Source: JBBPZA01 sp963797015 (lineage in GTDB: Bacteria > Actinomycetota > Thermoleophilia > Solirubrobacterales > Solirubrobacteraceae). From it: DNA of 64,000 bases. This document shows positions 1-8,434 of the stretch, piece by piece (the first letter of the stretch is position 1; each line of letters opens with the position of its first letter). A model generated the notes under the pieces. That model was not told the origin of the DNA. It saw only the letters and a list, made by a program, of their open reading frames with translations, and did not search any database. The stretch lies in NCBI GenBank assembly GCA_963797015.1, contig CAWCNV010000012.1, positions 151,727 through 215,726 on the forward strand, read 5' to 3'. The position numbers and the translations under genes are program-made.

Positions 1-240
1 GGTCCCGCGGCGCCGGCGGCCGGCGCGGCAGCGCGCTCCGCGGCGCCCGACGAGTCGACCCCGTCGAGCAGCCAGACGACCCCGCGCGCCGGCGGGGCCG
101 GGACCTCGACCACGCCACAGCCCAGCGCTCAGGGACCCACGCTGACCGACAAGCCCACCACGACGACGCCCGCGCCGAGCGCCGCCGCCCCGCGCGATTC
201 GGCATCATCCACCACTCCCGGCGCCGGAGGGGGTCGCTAG
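1..240 (+). CDS. C-terminal tail of an MCE/MlaD-family protein (5' truncated)
   Basis: The reading frame is open from base 1 and stops with TAG at 238-240. The 79 visible residues are a disordered tail rich in Pro, Ala, Ser and Thr (PTTTTPAPSAAAP), with no domain. MCE proteins of actinobacteria often end in such tails, and the next gene, two bases downstream on the same strand, is an MCE protein. I infer this is the last part of the preceding MCE subunit in a multi-gene MCE operon that starts outside the window. The identity rests on context only; any secreted protein with a Pro/Thr tail would look the same. Confidence 0.55.
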   Translation, partial: GPAAPAAGAAARSAAPDESTPSSSQTTPRAGGAGTSTTPQPSAQGPTLTDKPTTTTPAPSAAAPRDSASSTTPGAGGGR

Positions 241-242
241 GC

Positions 243-1897
243 GTGCAGAAACAGGCTCCCAAGCTCGGTCAGATCCTCGTGATGATCGGGTTCGCGCTCT
301 CGTGCTTCGGGCTGCTGCTCTTCCTGTGGCTCGCCTTCGGCGGCGCGATCCCGTTCGCGGCCAAGGGCTATCGCGTCAAGCTCCCCCTCAAGGAGGCCGG
401 CCAGCTCGCGGTGCAGGCGGACGTGCGCATCTCCGGCGTCACGGTGGGCAAGGTGGTGTCGATCGACGTCAAGACCGGCAGGTCGACGACCGCCACCATC
501 GAGCTCGACGACAAGTACGCGCCGCTGCCCAAGGACTCGCGCGCGACCACGCGCCAGAAGACGCTGCTGGGCGAGACCTACGTCGAGATCTCGCCCGGGA
601 CCGCGCGAAAGGGCAACTACATACCCGAGGGCGGCACGATGAGACCGGCCAACGTCGCCCCGACCGTCGAGCTGGACGAGATCCTGCGCACCTTCGACCC
701 CAAGACGCGCGAGGCCTTCCAGGCCTGGATGCAGACGCAGGCGATCTCCGTTGACCGGGCGCGGCCGCGACATCTCCAACTCGATCGGCAACCTCACGCC
801 GACCGCCGAGGACTCGACGGTCCTGCTGAACATCCTCAACAGCCAGCAGACGGCGGTCCGCCGGCTGGTTTCGAACACCGGCGTCGTGCTCAACGCGCTC
901 ACGGCGCGCGACGGCGAGCTCGCGCAGCTGATCGACAACTCCAACCGCGTCTTCGCGACCACGGCCAAGCAGAGCAGCGACCTGCAGCAGATCTTCGAGA
1001 TCCTGCCGACCTTCCAGCAGGAGTCGATCACGACGCTCAGGCGACTCGACCAGTTCGCGCTGAACACGAACCCGCTGGTCACCCAGTTGCGCCCGGCCGT
1101 CGTCCAGCTCTCGCCGACGCTGCGCAGCCTGCAGAGCCTCTCGCCCGACCTGGTCACGTTCTTCCGAGATCTCGGTCCGCTCATCGACGCGTCGAAGGAG
1201 GGACTCCCGGCAACCGACCGCTTCCTGCGCCTCGCCGAGCCCGTGCTCGCCCAGTTCGACCCGTTCCTGCGCCAGCTCAACCCGGGTCTGCAGGGGCTGC
1301 TGTACTACATGCCCGAGCTCACCGCCTTCTTCGCCAACTCGACCGCCGCGACACAGGCCACGGCGGCCGTCGTCGAACAGCCCTGTGGCGACTGGCTACC
1401 GGGAACCCGGTGGTGTCGGGGACGGTCAAGCTCCACTACCTGCGCACCACCAACCCGATCAACCTGGAGAACCTCGCGCTGTGGCCGCAGCGCCCGGGCA
1501 CCAACCGTCCCAACCCGTACACCGAGCCCGGCTACTTCAATACCAAGCCGCCGAACCGGAAAGTGTTCGAGAGTCGCCAGTGCGGCCGGACGACCATCAA
1601 CACCCTGCTCGACCCGCTCAACTCGCTGCTCAACCCGACGCTTCCGACGCTCGGCCCGATGATCGACGCTCTCAACACCCTCATGGGGGTCCCGACAGCG
1701 GGGGCAACGTGCCCGCGCAGCCGTGCATCCAGCAGGCGAAGATCCCGTCCGTACCGCTTCCGCCGACGCAGCTGACGTACTACCCGCACGTGCTCGAGGC
1801 GCCCATACCCGACCCGGACAAGCCGCCGTTCATGATCACCTCGGCGAGCGCTCGTGCGGCGGGTGCGCCAATCACCTGGAAGCGGGCGAACCCCTGA
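243..1897 (+). pseudogene. MCE/MlaD-family lipid-binding protein, apparently frameshifted three times
   Basis: Start GTG at 243. An N-terminal membrane segment (IGFALSCFGLLLFLWLAF) is followed by an MlaD domain (residues ~40-130, with VRISGVTVGKV and ETYVEISPG). A long helical MCE region follows, then a C-terminal stretch (LHYLRTTNPINLENLALWP) typical of actinobacterial MCE proteins. MCE subunits form hexameric periplasmic tunnels that carry lipids to an ABC permease. The frame changes near 750 (one extra base), between 1385 and 1400 (one missing) and at ~1693 (one missing C in a C run). Correcting all three gives a ~551-residue protein. Because the domain is intact in the joined frames, I think these are sequence errors, although a recent pseudogene is possible. 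Confidence 0.8.
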
Positions 1898-1944
1898 TCG
1901 CGCCCGGCGCGATGGGCCGCATGCGCCGGTAGCCTGACGTTCTC

Positions 1945-4656
1945 GTGAAAGCGCGACCGACGTTCGAGCGCGTGGTGCGCGCGGCCGTGCGCCGACCCGC
2001 CGTCACCGTCGCGGCGGTTGCCCTGCTCGCGCTCGGCGGCGGGCTCGCCGCTCTGCGGCTCGAGCCGCGCGCCACGCCGGACACGCTGGTCAACCGCGGC
2101 TCGGACTCCTACAAGGCGACGCAGGCGCTCCACGACCGCTTCGGCGACGACGCGCTGTACGTGCTCGTGCGCGCCCCGCTCACCAGGCTCGTGCTGACCC
2201 AGGACCTCGAGCGCGTGCTCGGCCTGGAGGGCTGCATCTCGGGCAACGCTCCGGCCGGGCGCACCCCGCCCGGCGGTGCGAACGGACCGTGCGCGCGGCT
2301 GGCTCGGACCAAGCCGGTCAAGGTCGTCTACGGGCCGGGCACGTTCGTCAACGAGTCCGTCCGCCAGATCCAGGACCAGCTCGCCGGGCGCCAGCGGGCC
2401 AGCGCGCGGGAGGCGGAAGCCGCCGCGCGCGCCGCGCGCAAGGTCGCGGCGGCGCGCGGCTACTCGAAGGCGCGCCAGGCGGCCGTCGCAAACCAGGCGC
2501 GCCAGCTCGTGCGGCTCCAGTTCCTGCGCGACCTCTTCACGCAGGCGAGCCGCTACGGGCTCAGGAGCATCCCCCAGCTCAACGACCCGCAGTTCGTGTC
2601 GCAGCTCGTGTTCGACCCGTCGCGCGGCTACGACCAGCCCAAACGGCGCTTCGCCTACATCTTCCCGACCAAGGACTCGGCCCTGATCCAGGTGCGGCTG
2701 CACCCCGACCTGAGCGACGGCGAGCGGCGCGCCGCGATAGCGCTCGTGCGCGACGCCACCCGGATGCCGGAGTGGCGGCTCCCCCAGAGCGGAGGCACCT
2801 ACACGGTCACGGGCGCGCCGGTGGTGCTCTCCGATCTCTCGAAGAGCATCACGCGCTCGATCGTCGTGCTGCTGCTTGTGGCGCTGCTGGTAATGACGGC
2901 CACGCTCGCGGTGGTGTTCCGCGCCCGTGCGCGGCTGCTGCCGCTCGGCGTCGCGCTGGCCGCCGCGGGGCTCACGTTCGGCGGCTTCGCGCTCGCGGGC
3001 GGGACGCTGACGATGGCCTCGATCGCCGTGCTGCCGGTGCTCATCGGGCTCGCGGTGGACTACGCGATCCAGCTCCACGCGCGCTTCGAGGAGGAGGAGG
3101 GCGCCGGCGCGGGCCCGACCGAGGCGGCGCTCGGCGCTGCCCGCGCCGGTGCGCCCACGATCGCCACGGCCGCGGGCGCGACGGTGGCGGGCTTCCTGGT
3201 ACTCCAGCTCTCGCCCGTGCCGATGGTGCGCGGCTTCGGGCTGCTGCTCGTGATCGGGGTGGCGATCGCCTTCGCCTGCGCGCTGACCGCCGGCTTCGCC
3301 GCGCTCGTGCTCCTGCGACGCCCTCGCACGGGGCCGGCACGCCTGGGCGCCGTGACACGCGGCGTCGGCTCGGCCTTCCGCGGGGCCGGCGAGCTGCTGG
3401 CCAGCGCGGGCCGCGGCGCCCGCGACCTGCTGGCGGGCGTCGGCGTCCTGCGGCGCGCGGGGGAGGGCGCGCGGCGCGGGGTGGGCGGTGTACGGCGCGC
3501 TGCGCTGCAGCGGCCCGGGCGCGTGCTCGGCGTCGCGCTCGCGCTGGCCGTGCTCGGCTGGGTCGCCGACACCCAGACCGAGGTCGTGTCCGACATCCCC
3601 AAGCTCGTGCCCCAGAACACGGCATCGCTGCGCGACCTGCGGGCGCTGCAGAAGGAGACCGGCGTGTCGGGCGAGCTCGACGTCCTCGTCCAGGCCGACG
3701 ACATCACGCGGCCGGAGGTCGTGAGCTGGATGTCCGCCTACGAGCGCGAGGTGCTGGAGCGCTACGGCTACAGCGCCTCGCGTCCGTGCGGGAAGGCGAC
3801 GGTGTGCCCGGCCTTCTCGCTGCCCGATCTGCTCGCCGGCGGCGTGTCGGCCAACGCGAACCAGCAGCGCCTGCGGGCGATCCTCGACACCGTCCCGCCC
3901 TACTTCTCGCGCGCGGTGGTCACGCCCGACCGCCGGACCGCGACGCTCGCGTTCGGGATCCGCCTGATGCCGCTCGACAAGCAGCAGCGGGTGATCGAGG
4001 ACATGCGCTCGCGCCTCGACCCGCCGCCGGGCGTGACCGCGCGCCTGGCCGGCCTGCCCGTGCTCGCGGCGCAGGCGAACGCGCAGGTCGCCTCCGGCTG
4101 GCGACGGGCACTCACGCTGGTGGCGGCATTGCTGGCCGTGTTCGCGGTCCTGATGGCGGTGTGGCGGCGCTGGGAGCGCGCGCTGATCCCGCTCGTGCCG
4201 ATCGTGCTGGCGACGGGATGGTCGGCGCTGCTGATCTTCCTCGTACGCGTCCCGCTCAACCCGATGAGCGTCACGCTCGGGGCGCTGGTGATCGCGATCT
4301 CGACCGAGTTCTCCGTGCTGCTCTCCGAGCGCTACCGCCAGGAGCGCGCCGCCGGCCGCGCGATCGACGAGGCGCTCGGGCGGACCTTCCGCTCGACCGG
4401 CGCGGCGGTGCTCGCCTCCGGCGTGACCGCGGTCGCCGGCTTCGCGGTCCTCGGTGTGTCCGACATCCGCATGCTGCGCGACTTCGGGCTGGTCACCGTG
4501 CTCGACCTGACCGCGGCGCTGATCGGTGTCATGGTCGTGCTGCCCGCGGTGCTCGTGCTCGCCGAGCGCGGCGAGCTCCTGGACCTGCCCGCGCGCGCCG
4601 CGCGGCGGGTCCGCGGCGCGTGGCCGCGGCCGCGGCGCTCGCGCGCCGCGGCGTGA
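1945..4656 (+). CDS. MMPL/RND-family transporter
   Basis: The 903-residue protein has the RND duplication. Each half holds a helix, a large extracytoplasmic loop and a cluster of five membrane helices. Signatures are GLAVDYAIQLHARFEEE in the first half and STEFSVLLSERYRQE in the second, both at the proton-relay helix region. A Gly/Arg-rich cytoplasmic linker (~residues 455-520) joins the halves. MMPL proteins export lipids or lipid-linked compounds using proton motive force. The gene lies 47 bp after the MCE gene, so transport of the same lipid class is plausible. Start GTG 1945 is preceded by TAGCCT at 1930-1935, nine bases upstream, suggesting its own promoter. The C-terminus is Arg-rich. 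The substrate cannot be read from sequence. Confidence 0.88.
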   Translation: MKARPTFERVVRAAVRRPAVTVAAVALLALGGGLAALRLEPRATPDTLVNRGSDSYKATQALHDRFGDDALYVLVRAPLTRLVLTQDLERVLGLEGCISGNAPAGRTPPGGANGPCARLARTKPVKVVYGPGTFVNESVRQIQDQLAGRQRASAREAEAAARAARKVAAARGYSKARQAAVANQARQLVRLQFLRDLFTQASRYGLRSIPQLNDPQFVSQLVFDPSRGYDQPKRRFAYIFPTKDSALIQVRLHPDLSDGERRAAIALVRDATRMPEWRLPQSGGTYTVTGAPVVLSDLSKSITRSIVVLLLVALLVMTATLAVVFRARARLLPLGVALAAAGLTFGGFALAGGTLTMASIAVLPVLIGLAVDYAIQLHARFEEEEGAGAGPTEAALGAARAGAPTIATAAGATVAGFLVLQLSPVPMVRGFGLLLVIGVAIAFACALTAGFAALVLLRRPRTGPARLGAVTRGVGSAFRGAGELLASAGRGARDLLAGVGVLRRAGEGARRGVGGVRRAALQRPGRVLGVALALAVLGWVADTQTEVVSDIPKLVPQNTASLRDLRALQKETGVSGELDVLVQADDITRPEVVSWMSAYEREVLERYGYSASRPCGKATVCPAFSLPDLLAGGVSANANQQRLRAILDTVPPYFSRAVVTPDRRTATLAFGIRLMPLDKQQRVIEDMRSRLDPPPGVTARLAGLPVLAAQANAQVASGWRRALTLVAALLAVFAVLMAVWRRWERALIPLVPIVLATGWSALLIFLVRVPLNPMSVTLGALVIAISTEFSVLLSERYRQERAAGRAIDEALGRTFRSTGAAVLASGVTAVAGFAVLGVSDIRMLRDFGLVTVLDLTAALIGVMVVLPAVLVLAERGELLDLPARAARRVRGAWPRPRRSRAAA

Positions 4657-5526
4657 GCGAGCGCGGCCCGCTCGACTTCCCGGCCGGCGAGGAGGAGCCG
4701 AAGCCGGGCGGCGGCGAGGAGCGGCCGGGCGCGGGCGAGGAGCGGCCGGGCGCGCGGCGAGGAGCGGCCGGGCGCGGGCGAGGAGAGGCCGAGCGGCGGC
4801 GAGGAGCGGCGGAGCGCCGGCGAGCGGCTCGCCGAGGCCGATCGGCGCGAGCAGCGCTCGCAGCCGGCGCGGCCGCCCTCGCCTCGGCGCGCGCGCTACG
4901 GGTGGCTGTTCGCCCTGATCGTCGTCGTCGCGATGGCCTACGTGAGCCTCAACATCCTGCGCACCAACGGGACGGGCACGCGCGGCGTGCCGCCGGGGCA
5001 TCCGCTGCCTCCGTTCGCGGCGCCGCTCGCGGTGGGCTCCCTCAACGGCGACGCCAACGTCGCCGATCGGCCCAACGAGGGGGGCCGAGGGCGGCGCCCG
5101 GCGTGCGAGGTCCGCGGGCCGCAGGTGCTCAACATCTGCCAGCTCGCCGAGCGCGGCCCGGTGGTGCTCGCCTTCCTGGCCGCGCGCGACGCACGCTGCG
5201 AGCGCGAGCTCGATCTGCTCGAGGGCGTGCGCGGCACGCGCGCCGCGCGCGGCGTGCAGATCGCAGCGGTGGCCATCCGCGGCGACCGCGGCAAGCTGAG
5301 GAGCGACGTCCGCCGGCGCGGCTGGGGCTTCCCGGTGGGCTATGACCGCGACGGCCTGGTCGCCAATATCTACGGCGTGTCGGTGTGCCCCACGATCACC
5401 TTCGCCTACCCCGGCGGGATCGTCCGACGCACGACGCTGGGCTTCCTCGACCAGCGCGCGCTCGCCGGCGAGCTGGCGGCGCTCACCGCCGCGTCGCGGG
5501 CGCGCGGCTGGAAGCCGGGCCGGTGA
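4653..5526 (+). CDS. Membrane-anchored thioredoxin-fold (redoxin) protein, one probable frameshift
   Basis: A GTGA overlap with the transporter stop puts the start at 4653. The first ~80 residues are a charged repeat region built of GEERPGA units. A membrane helix (WLFALIVVVAMAYVSLNIL, ~4903-4960) follows, then an extracytoplasmic AhpC/TlpA-like domain with LAERGPVVLAFLAARDARCERE and a cis-Pro segment VCPTITFAYPGG. The usual CxxC is absent; a single Cys sits near the active-site helix, so disulfide reductase activity is uncertain. The frame switches at 4755, where one extra C interrupts a GGCGCGGGCGAGGAG repeat; removing it restores the repeat and a 290-residue protein. The globular part from 4933 on is intact. 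Confidence 0.65.
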
Positions 5527-6179
5527 GCGGCGTGGAGGTAGAGCCCAGGCCGGGCTGGGTGGCCGACGACGTGCGCGCGGAGTACCCCGAACTGCAGCTC
5601 TTCCTCGTGCTCCTGGAGGCCAGGCCGACGCGCAGCCCGCCCGAGGTGCGACAACGGCTGCGCGATCTCTCCGACCGCTTCCGGGGCGCCCAGGCCGTCG
5701 CCATGCGCCGCAGCGCCGTTCCCTGGGCCTACCGCGTCTTCTTCCGCCACATCGGCCTCGACCCGGACGTCACGCGCACGCCGATCGAGTCCGCTGCGCT
5801 CGAGCGGCTGATCCGCGGCGGGTGGCGCTCGGAGAACCTGGTCGACGACGCGCTGACCATCGCCCTGATCGAGACCGGCGTGCCGGTCTGGGCGCTCGAC
5901 GCAGAGCATGTGGAGGGGACGCTGGGCATCCGCACCACGCTGCCCGGCGAACCGCTGGGTCGCAGGGCCGCCGAGCCGCGGCGCCTGGCCGCCGGGCGGC
6001 TCGTCGTCGCCGACGCCGGCATCCCGCTCGCCGTGCTCTTCGGGGACCTCGCCGAGGGTCACGGCGTCGTCCGCGACACCACCCGGATGCTGCTCTTCAC
6101 GATCGCCGTGGCGGGCGTCCCGCGCATTCACGTCGAGGAGGCGCTTCACTCGAGCGCCGAGCTCCTGCTGGGCATCTGA
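5523..6179 (+). CDS. B3/B4 domain protein (PheRS beta-like tRNA editing domain)
   Basis: The 218-residue soluble protein starts at GTG 5523 in a GTGA overlap with the upstream gene. It consists of little more than a B3/B4 domain, recognised by AYRVFFRHIGLDPDVTRTPIE and a conserved second half (GVPRIHVEEAL). In phenylalanyl-tRNA synthetase the beta-subunit B3/B4 domain hydrolyses mischarged Tyr-tRNA(Phe). Free-standing relatives are thought to be trans-editing or binding proteins, but their substrates are mostly unknown. Translational coupling to the redoxin gene suggests one operon. I see no link in function between the two. Confidence 0.75.
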   Translation: MSGVEVEPRPGWVADDVRAEYPELQLFLVLLEARPTRSPPEVRQRLRDLSDRFRGAQAVAMRRSAVPWAYRVFFRHIGLDPDVTRTPIESAALERLIRGGWRSENLVDDALTIALIETGVPVWALDAEHVEGTLGIRTTLPGEPLGRRAAEPRRLAAGRLVVADAGIPLAVLFGDLAEGHGVVRDTTRMLLFTIAVAGVPRIHVEEALHSSAELLLGI

Positions 6180-6238
6180 TCGGTGCGCGGGGCCGTGGGC
6201 CGCTGGTAGACTGCTCGGGCCGACTGAGGAGGTGGGCA

Positions 6239-7036
6239 GTGGCTGTCGATCAATCGGTTCGCGATCCTTCACTCGCCCCGACGATCCCGCTCGTCGAAGT
6301 CGACGAGGCCGCCGCGAGGCGCACGCTGCGCAGCCAGGTCGCGCGTCTGGAGTCCGAGCTGTCGGCGGCCTTCGTGTCCGCCTTCCCGCGGACCGGGATC
6401 GACTTCGGCGTCGCCGGCCGCGGCGGCCCGCGACTGCTCTCGCTCGGCGAGCTCGAGCGCCTGCGCGACGACCTCGCAGACCGCGTCAGCCAGGCTCGCA
6501 GGCAGGTCGCGGAGCAGGTCGAGGTCGAGGCGGCCAACCGCCTGCTGCTCGAGGAGATGCTGCTCGAGCCCGGCCGTCACCGCTGGCTGCGGATCGACAG
6601 TGTCGACATCGGCGAGCCGGGCTGCCGCCGCTGGGAGGTACGCCCCCGACTGGGCATCCTCGGGATGCTCCTGGGCTGGTGGCGCGTCAAAGTCTCCTCC
6701 GGTTGTCCGTTATCCAGCGCGGAGCCTGAGCTAGGCTCCGCGGACGGTGGGACGTCGAAGTCGAAAGCGTCGTGCTGCGCCGGCGCCGGAGCGGGTGGCC
6801 GTACCGGCTCCTGCGCGCACGTCCGAGCGGGCCACGCCCGCCGCTTCGCGGCGGCGGCGACCGGGCGAGCCGCCGCACCCGCCGTGGCATCCCTTCCCGC
6901 TGGCCGAGCTGTGCATCCTCATCGCGCTCGTGCTCGGCGTGATCGGGGTGATCAGGTGGAACGAGGGTGGTCCCGCGATGGTCGCGGGTGCGCTCGTGCT
7001 GTGCACGGCCGCCACGCTCGAGTTCACTCTGCGTGA
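6239..7036 (+). CDS. Conserved protein of unknown function; 3' end doubtful
   Basis: Start GTG 6239 has a strong ribosome site (GAGGAGG) and a TAGACT -10 at 6207-6212. Residues 1-155 look like a real protein with an acidic N-terminus, a helical segment (LRSQVARLESELSAAF) and a hydrophobic end (LGILGMLLGWWRVKVSSGCP). I do not recognise a family. From about codon 158 the frame runs 290 bases into the next gene and becomes low-complexity shadow sequence, so the true end is probably near 6705-6735. A one-base error there would end it at TGA 6729 or TAG 6734. A 10-bp hairpin sits exactly at this point. Confidence 0.55.
   Translation: MAVDQSVRDPSLAPTIPLVEVDEAAARRTLRSQVARLESELSAAFVSAFPRTGIDFGVAGRGGPRLLSLGELERLRDDLADRVSQARRQVAEQVEVEAANRLLLEEMLLEPGRHRWLRIDSVDIGEPGCRRWEVRPRLGILGMLLGWWRVKVSSGCPLSSAEPELGSADGGTSKSKASCCAGAGAGGRTGSCAHVRAGHARRFAAAATGRAAAPAVASLPAGRAVHPHRARARRDRGDQVERGWSRDGRGCARAVHGRHARVHSA
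6718..6742. other. Perfect 10-bp hairpin at a gene junction
   Basis: CGCGGAGCCT and AGGCTCCGCG form a perfect 10-bp stem around a 5-base loop (GAGCT). It ends five bases before the GTG start of the next gene and overlaps the doubtful end of the preceding one. There is no T-run, so it may be a Rho-independent-like attenuator, an RNA-processing site or a translation-blocking structure for the 6747 gene. Confidence 0.55.
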
Positions 7037-7241
7037 GCACCTGAGCGGCTACCGCTCGCACAGCATGCTGCTGGCCGGCCTGATAGCGGTGGCGTCCGGC
7101 GCGGTGCTGTTCCTCGCCGGCATGTCGCGCGGCGCGGTGATCGCGGTCGCGGCCGGGCTGTTCACTGCCGCGCTGATCGGCTTCCGCGAGCTGTTCAAGC
7201 GCCGCTCGGGCGGGCTGGGCTGGCGCGGGGGGTTCCGGTGA
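6747..7241 (+). CDS. Small membrane protein of unknown function
   Basis: The 164-residue protein begins with a very basic stretch (GRRSRKRR) and a Pro/Ala-rich arm. About four membrane helices follow (LAELCILIALVLGVIGVI, MVAGALVLCTAATLEF, MLLAGLIAVASGAVLFLAG, VIAVAAGLFTAALIGF), and it ends basic (FKRRSGGLGWRGGFR). The positive ends put both termini in the cytoplasm. GTG 6747 lacks a clear ribosome site and sits just after a hairpin, so translation may be coupled to the gene before. Its stop overlaps the next start (GTGA). No family is recognised. Confidence 0.7.
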   Translation: MGRRSRKRRAAPAPERVAVPAPARTSERATPAASRRRRPGEPPHPPWHPFPLAELCILIALVLGVIGVIRWNEGGPAMVAGALVLCTAATLEFTLREHLSGYRSHSMLLAGLIAVASGAVLFLAGMSRGAVIAVAAGLFTAALIGFRELFKRRSGGLGWRGGFR

Positions 7242-7759
7242 GCGAGCTCGAGCCGATGCCCGCGCAGGCGCCCGCCCGGCGCATGCGGCTGACCGGCCTG
7301 CACCACCTCACGCTGTTGTGCCGCGACGTCGAGCGAACCACCGCCTTCTACCGCGACCTGCTCGGGCTGGCGCTGGTCAGCGCCACCACCAACGACGACG
7401 ACCCCGAGTCGCGGCACTTCTGGTTCGGGGACGCCGCGGGCGCCCCGGGGACACTGGTCTCGTTCCTCGAGTACCCCACGATGCCGCCCGGCACGGTGGG
7501 CACCGGCTCGACCCACCACTTCGCGCTGGCGGTGGAGTCGGGCGAGGAGCTCTACGCGTGGCGCGACTACCTGCGCGCCCACGGCGTCCAGAGCACCGAC
7601 GTGCTCGACCGCGGCATCTTCCAGTCGATCTACCTCCGCGATCCCGACGGCCACATACTGGAGATCGCGACCCGCGGCCCGGGCTTCGAGCACGACGGCA
7701 CGCCGGCGCCCGGCGCGCCCTTCGAGGACGCGCCGGGTCCCGGCCCCAGCGCCGGCTAG
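7238..7759 (+). CDS. VOC-family (glyoxalase/extradiol dioxygenase-like) protein
   Basis: The 173-residue protein contains one vicinal-oxygen-chelate module pair. LTGLHHLTLLCRDVERTTAFYRD begins the first beta-alpha-beta-beta-beta unit, and THHFALAVESGEELYAW plus IYLRDPDGHILEIATRGPGF ends the second. His in HHLTL, His in HHFAL and Glu in HILEI match the metal ligands of ring-cleaving dioxygenases and glyoxalase I. The sequence resembles ring-cleaving dioxygenase-like VOC proteins more than glyoxalase I, but the substrate cannot be told. The acidic, Pro-rich C-terminus is probably disordered. GTG 7238 overlaps the previous stop, so it ends the 5.5-7.8 kb gene run. It is convergent with the next gene by four bases. 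Confidence 0.8.
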   Translation: MSELEPMPAQAPARRMRLTGLHHLTLLCRDVERTTAFYRDLLGLALVSATTNDDDPESRHFWFGDAAGAPGTLVSFLEYPTMPPGTVGTGSTHHFALAVESGEELYAWRDYLRAHGVQSTDVLDRGIFQSIYLRDPDGHILEIATRGPGFEHDGTPAPGAPFEDAPGPGPSAG

Positions 7760-8109
7760 ACGCCCACCTCGAGCGCCGCGGCGAGCACCTCGCGCTGACG
7801 GTCGGTCAACGTCCCGATGTGCTTGTTCTCGGGTATCAGCAGCCCCCCCAGGCAGCGGCGGCTGCGCTCGGCGCCCCAGCGCCGCTGGCTGGTGAGAAGC
7901 TCCGCGACCGGCATCCTCGTCGCCTCCCACGGAGTGGCGCGGATCACGTCCGCCGCCGCAAGCGTGCCCGCCGCGACGCGGCGCTTGAGCTCCGCGCGCG
8001 CGAGCCGTACTCGGTTTGCTCGCTCCAGCGCAGCGATGCGCTGCGGCACCGCTTGCGGCACGGTTTGCGGCATGGCCTCACGGCCAGGGGCGATCGCGAT
8101 CCCTGACAT
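7756..8109 (-). CDS. Small basic protein, mIHF-like (actinobacterial integration host factor type)
   Basis: The 117-residue protein starts at ATG 8109 behind a clear GGAGG four bases upstream. It has a basic helical N-terminus (ERANRVRLARAELKRRVAAG). The C-terminal part, TPWEATRMPVAELLTSQRRW followed by GAERSRRCLGGLLIPENKHIG, resembles the helix-two-turn-helix region of mIHF, which bends or stiffens DNA in actinobacteria. It differs from canonical mIHF, which has a KVGKVRA-type loop, and ends with LTDRQREVLAAAL. The assignment is by pattern only. A long leader with its own promoter fits an abundant nucleoid protein. Confidence 0.5.
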   Translation of the reverse strand: MSGIAIAPGREAMPQTVPQAVPQRIAALERANRVRLARAELKRRVAAGTLAAADVIRATPWEATRMPVAELLTSQRRWGAERSRRCLGGLLIPENKHIGTLTDRQREVLAAALEVGV

Positions 8110-8434
8110 CTGACCTCCCTGCTACCCGCCTCGTTCTGGCGGGCAGAGTCGACGGTTTTTATTGATTTGGACGCCTAACGACGCGCACCACCGAGAGGAC
8201 TTGTGCCTGGCCCACCAAAGGCTCTACTGCACCTCCGGCGAGCCGACCCTCGTGCTCAAGTCCCCCTGGCCCGACGCGGTCGGCGTCGCGTGGGGCAAGC
8301 TACGCGAGGGTCCCGGCGGCGGTCAATCAACAAATGTTCAGCTCGCCCGCTCGGAGCGACCTTTTTCTCGACCGATGCGCTTGTGCAAAATTGGACAGGG
8401 TCGCTAGCGGCGGTGGAGTGTCCAGTACAGACGC
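8110..8434. other. 325-base gene-free stretch: leader and promoter of the mIHF-like gene
   Basis: The region is visibly less GC-rich than its surroundings (e.g. GGTTTTTATTGATTT at 8155-8169). I see no convincing gene on either strand. On the minus strand, TTGACC (8321-8326) and TAGCTT (8297-8302) are 18 bp apart and would start a leader of about 180 bases. The leader contains a hairpin CCCGCC/GGCGGG at 8125-8143 just before the ribosome site of the mIHF-like gene. Confidence 0.5.
8297..8326 (-). promoter_or_regulatory. Candidate promoter of the mIHF-like gene
   Basis: Reading the minus strand, TTGACC and TAGCTT are separated by 18 bp. This is the best sigma-70-type match in the region, and it implies a ~180-base 5' leader. 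Confidence 0.4.

Noticed and set aside
1780..5001. A 1,073-codon open frame on the minus strand, and many other long antisense frames
   Set aside because: They lie over well-supported plus-strand genes and are Arg/Pro/His-rich low-complexity sequence, as expected from third-position GC bias.
8162..8407. A possible 81-codon plus-strand gene in the AT-richer gap
   Set aside because: There is no ribosome site or promoter spacing, and the residues show no domain. The region is better explained as the leader of the minus-strand gene.
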